From contig NZ_CALEFV010000149.1 of assembly GCF_937877005.1 (NCBI RefSeq), positions 1 to 6,396 on the forward strand: 6,396 bases of DNA, read 5' to 3'. The DNA is from an uncultured Fibrobacter sp. GTDB taxonomy: Bacteria > Fibrobacterota > Fibrobacteria > Fibrobacterales > Fibrobacteraceae. Shown here one piece after another: positions 5,586-6,396 of this stretch (position 1 is the stretch's first letter; every line of letters begins with the position of its first letter). The translations under genes and the position numbers were made by a program. A model generated the notes under the pieces. That model did no database searches and had not been told where the DNA came from. It was given only the letters and a program-made list of their open reading frames with translations.

Positions 5586-5615
5586 TAGGAAAATTATTTT
5601 TCTGCTGAATAATTT
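5574..5615 (+). repeat. 42-bp hairpin direct repeat, downstream copy
   Basis: The one difference from 4165-4206 is G5607 in place of A4198. Its stem partner is T5583, so a G-U pair still holds the RNA stem together. The first 12 bases encode the final K-I-I and the TAG stop of the ATPase, so the hairpin straddles the end of the gene. Sequence outside the 42 bp is not shared with the upstream copy. Confidence 0.9.
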
Positions 5616-5806
5616 ATTTTGCCCAAATCTACCATAAAATGCCTACATTTGGCAAGTTATAACTCCTATATGTCCCAGGTTGAGTCATATAGAAAATTTC
5701 TGATAGAAAATCTTGAAAAAAGTTGTTTTTATGTGCGCTGAAGGCTTGCGGTGCAGGGGGGTGCTTTGTTATTTTTAGGGGGTAAGGTTTACAAAGGGAT
5801 GTTCTT
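5586..5806. other. Intergenic region between the ATPase gene and the third lipoprotein gene
   Basis: After the hairpin repeat, this 221-bp AT-rich gap has an inverted repeat CTATATG (5666-5672) / CATATAG (5686-5692) with a 13-base loop, and a direct repeat ATAGAAAAT at 5689-5697 and 5703-5711. A weak promoter guess is TTGCGG (5746-5751), a 17-base spacer, and TTATTT (5769-5774); I do not trust it enough to list it separately. No gene is visible here. A new transcription unit for the lipoprotein gene downstream is likely given the gap length. Confidence 0.45.
5793..5799 (+). promoter_or_regulatory. Ribosome-binding site of the third lipoprotein gene
   Basis: AAAGGGA ends seven bases before the ATG at 5807, which supports that start even though it makes the signal peptide unusually long (cysteine at residue 35). 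Confidence 0.65.
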
Positions 5807-6396
5807 ATGAGAAAGTCTTTCCAGCGTGTCATTGCGACCCTGAACTTGTTTCAGGGGAAGCAATCTCTAGCCATCTTCTTGTTGGCGGCAATATTTGCCC
5901 TTTCCGCCTGCGACGATTCGTCGTCGGCGGGGGGTGATAATAACGAAACAAGTGCCCTGAGCAGCGCCGAAGGGCAAGATTATGTATCGTCTGGTTCGGA
6001 AAAGTCTTCTTCATCGAGTGCCAAGGTCACTGATAAGGGTAGCGACGCCAAGTCCAGCGACAGCAAGTCCAACGATCCCACCGAAGTGACCGACAAGTCC
6101 AGCGATAGCAAGTCCAACGATCCCGCCGAAGTGACCGACAAGTCTAGCGACAGCAAGGACTGCCCATCTTCGGCAGGAACATCGACCGAATCAAGTAACT
6201 CGAATTCGTCTGGAAATGACGCAATGTCAAGCAACAGTTCTGCGAAGTCCTCCTCCAGCAGTGTGATTGTTACGAACTCTTCGAGTTCCCGCAATGAGAA
6301 TTCATCTTCGAGTGAAACGACGCTATCCTGCAGCAGTGAACTCAGCGAGGCTAGCAGTTCATCTGAAAGTTTAAGCGCTGGTAGTATTTACGATGC
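5807..6396 (+). CDS. Serine-rich lipoprotein, N-terminal part (3' end missing)
   Basis: The frame is open from the ATG at 5807 to the window end, giving 196 codons with no stop. The signal peptide has a long polar start (MRKSFQRVIATLNLFQGKQS), a hydrophobic core (LAIFLLAAIFA) and the lipobox LSAC with C35. The mature protein begins CDDSSSA, like the other two lipoproteins. The following 160 residues are a low-complexity linker rich in S, D, K, N and T. It contains two perfect-frame copies of a 15-residue unit (KSSDSKSNDP-T/A-EVTD, residues 82-111) and a partial third. Two stray cysteines occur (encoded near 6160 and 6330). By analogy with its neighbours a FISUMP or other extracytoplasmic domain probably follows beyond the window; this cannot be seen. 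A palindromic repeat lies within the signal-peptide coding DNA (5831-5864). The gene is separated by 221 bp from the ATPase gene and likely has its own promoter. Confidence 0.88.
   Translation, partial: MRKSFQRVIATLNLFQGKQSLAIFLLAAIFALSACDDSSSAGGDNNETSALSSAEGQDYVSSGSEKSSSSSAKVTDKGSDAKSSDSKSNDPTEVTDKSSDSKSNDPAEVTDKSSDSKDCPSSAGTSTESSNSNSSGNDAMSSNSSAKSSSSSVIVTNSSSSRNENSSSSETTLSCSSELSEASSSSESLSAGSIYD
5831..5864 (+). repeat. REP-like palindrome inserted in frame in a signal-peptide coding region
   Basis: The outer arms are ATTGC (5831-5835) and GCAAT (5860-5864). The inner arms are CCCTGAA (5838-5844) and TTCAGGG (5850-5856), with the loop CTTGT. The context CATTGCGA ... GAAGCAATCTC matches an interspersed palindrome I recall from many bacterial genomes, often mistranslated as VIARSEATKQS. 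Here the frame reads VIATLNLFQGKQS, the same flanks with a different core. It accounts for the extra residues by which this signal peptide exceeds that of the paralog at 2688. Confidence 0.6.
5954..5975 (+). repeat. Short CCCTGAGC-type palindrome in the linker coding region
   Basis: The arms GCCCT (5954-5958) and AGGGC (5971-5975) flank GAGCAGCGCCGA. It lies about 20 codons downstream of the lipidated cysteine and resembles the CCCTGAGC ... CGAA-GGG sequence at 1488-1521 and 2835-2868, which occupies a comparable place in the other two lipoproteins. The frame reads ALSSAEG. The resemblance is suggestive only. Confidence 0.3.
6050..6157 (+). repeat. 45-bp in-frame tandem repeat (2.4 units)
   Basis: The units are 6050-6094, 6095-6139 and a partial 6140-6157. 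The two full units differ at two bases (one silent, one T/A change). Each encodes 15 residues with the pattern KSSDSKSNDP-x-EVTD. A degenerate earlier copy (VTDKGSDA) precedes unit 1. Near identity points to recent slippage or unequal exchange, so linker length likely varies between strains. Confidence 0.9.

Noticed and set aside
4142..5626. GCCCAA at 4142-4147 and 5621-5626 as a target-site duplication around the ATPase cassette
   Set aside because: The two hexamers are at unequal distances from the 42-bp repeats (17 and 5 bases), and a 6-base match in this context is easily chance.
6050..6157. CRISPR array
   Set aside because: The repeats are contiguous without spacers, in frame and coding, so this is a protein tandem repeat.

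Overview
The window looks like a chromosomal segment from a Fibrobacter-type bacterium (Fibrobacter succinogenes or a close relative). The basis is recognition of protein families, not a search. One gene encodes a FISUMP domain (Fibrobacter succinogenes major paralogous domain, TIGR02145 / PF09603) and two encode variants of it. Three genes encode lipoproteins whose mature N-termini read CDDSSSA and run into long polyserine linkers, a style typical of this genus. All genes are on the + strand.

Layout. (1) Bases 1-1319: the 3' part of a gene for a surface or secreted protein with at least five tandem two-cysteine repeats followed by a FISUMP domain; it is visibly AT-richer than its neighbours. 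(2) Bases 1338-2492: a serine-linker lipoprotein with a FISUMP-like domain, 18 bp downstream. (3) Bases 2528-2620: a 30-codon small ORF whose peptide carries an LEPR-XLL-type motif (QLEPRLMM). (4) Bases 2688-3881: a second serine-linker FISUMP lipoprotein, paralogous to (2). (5) Bases 3903-4001: a second small ORF, 32 codons, with the same motif (PLEPRLMM). (6) Bases 4041-4145: a GC-rich, highly foldable intergenic element. (7) Bases 4165-5615: a gene for an AAA+ ATPase fused to a PD-(D/E)XK-like nuclease domain (ATPase_2 + DUF234 type), bracketed by two 42-bp direct repeats, 41/42 identical, each a hairpin-forming inverted repeat; the downstream copy overlaps the stop codon. (8) Bases 5616-5806: intergenic DNA with small inverted and direct repeats. 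(9) Bases 5807 to the end: the 5' part of a third serine-rich lipoprotein gene. It runs off the window and carries a REP-like palindrome in frame inside its signal-peptide coding region and a 45-bp tandem repeat.

How it fits together. Genes 1-5 look like a tandem array built by duplicating a module of lipoprotein plus small LEPR ORF. The linker DNA of the two complete lipoproteins (about 88% identical by hand alignment, ungapped) is much better conserved than their C-terminal domains. The exported proteins probably sit on or outside the cell envelope, but no molecular function can be assigned to FISUMP domains from sequence. The ATPase-nuclease unit is unrelated to the lipoproteins and looks like a separate cassette lying between two of them. 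The least explained items are the paired stand-alone LEPR micro-ORFs, the hairpin repeats bracketing the ATPase gene, and palindromic repeats that appear to have been absorbed in frame into lipoprotein genes.
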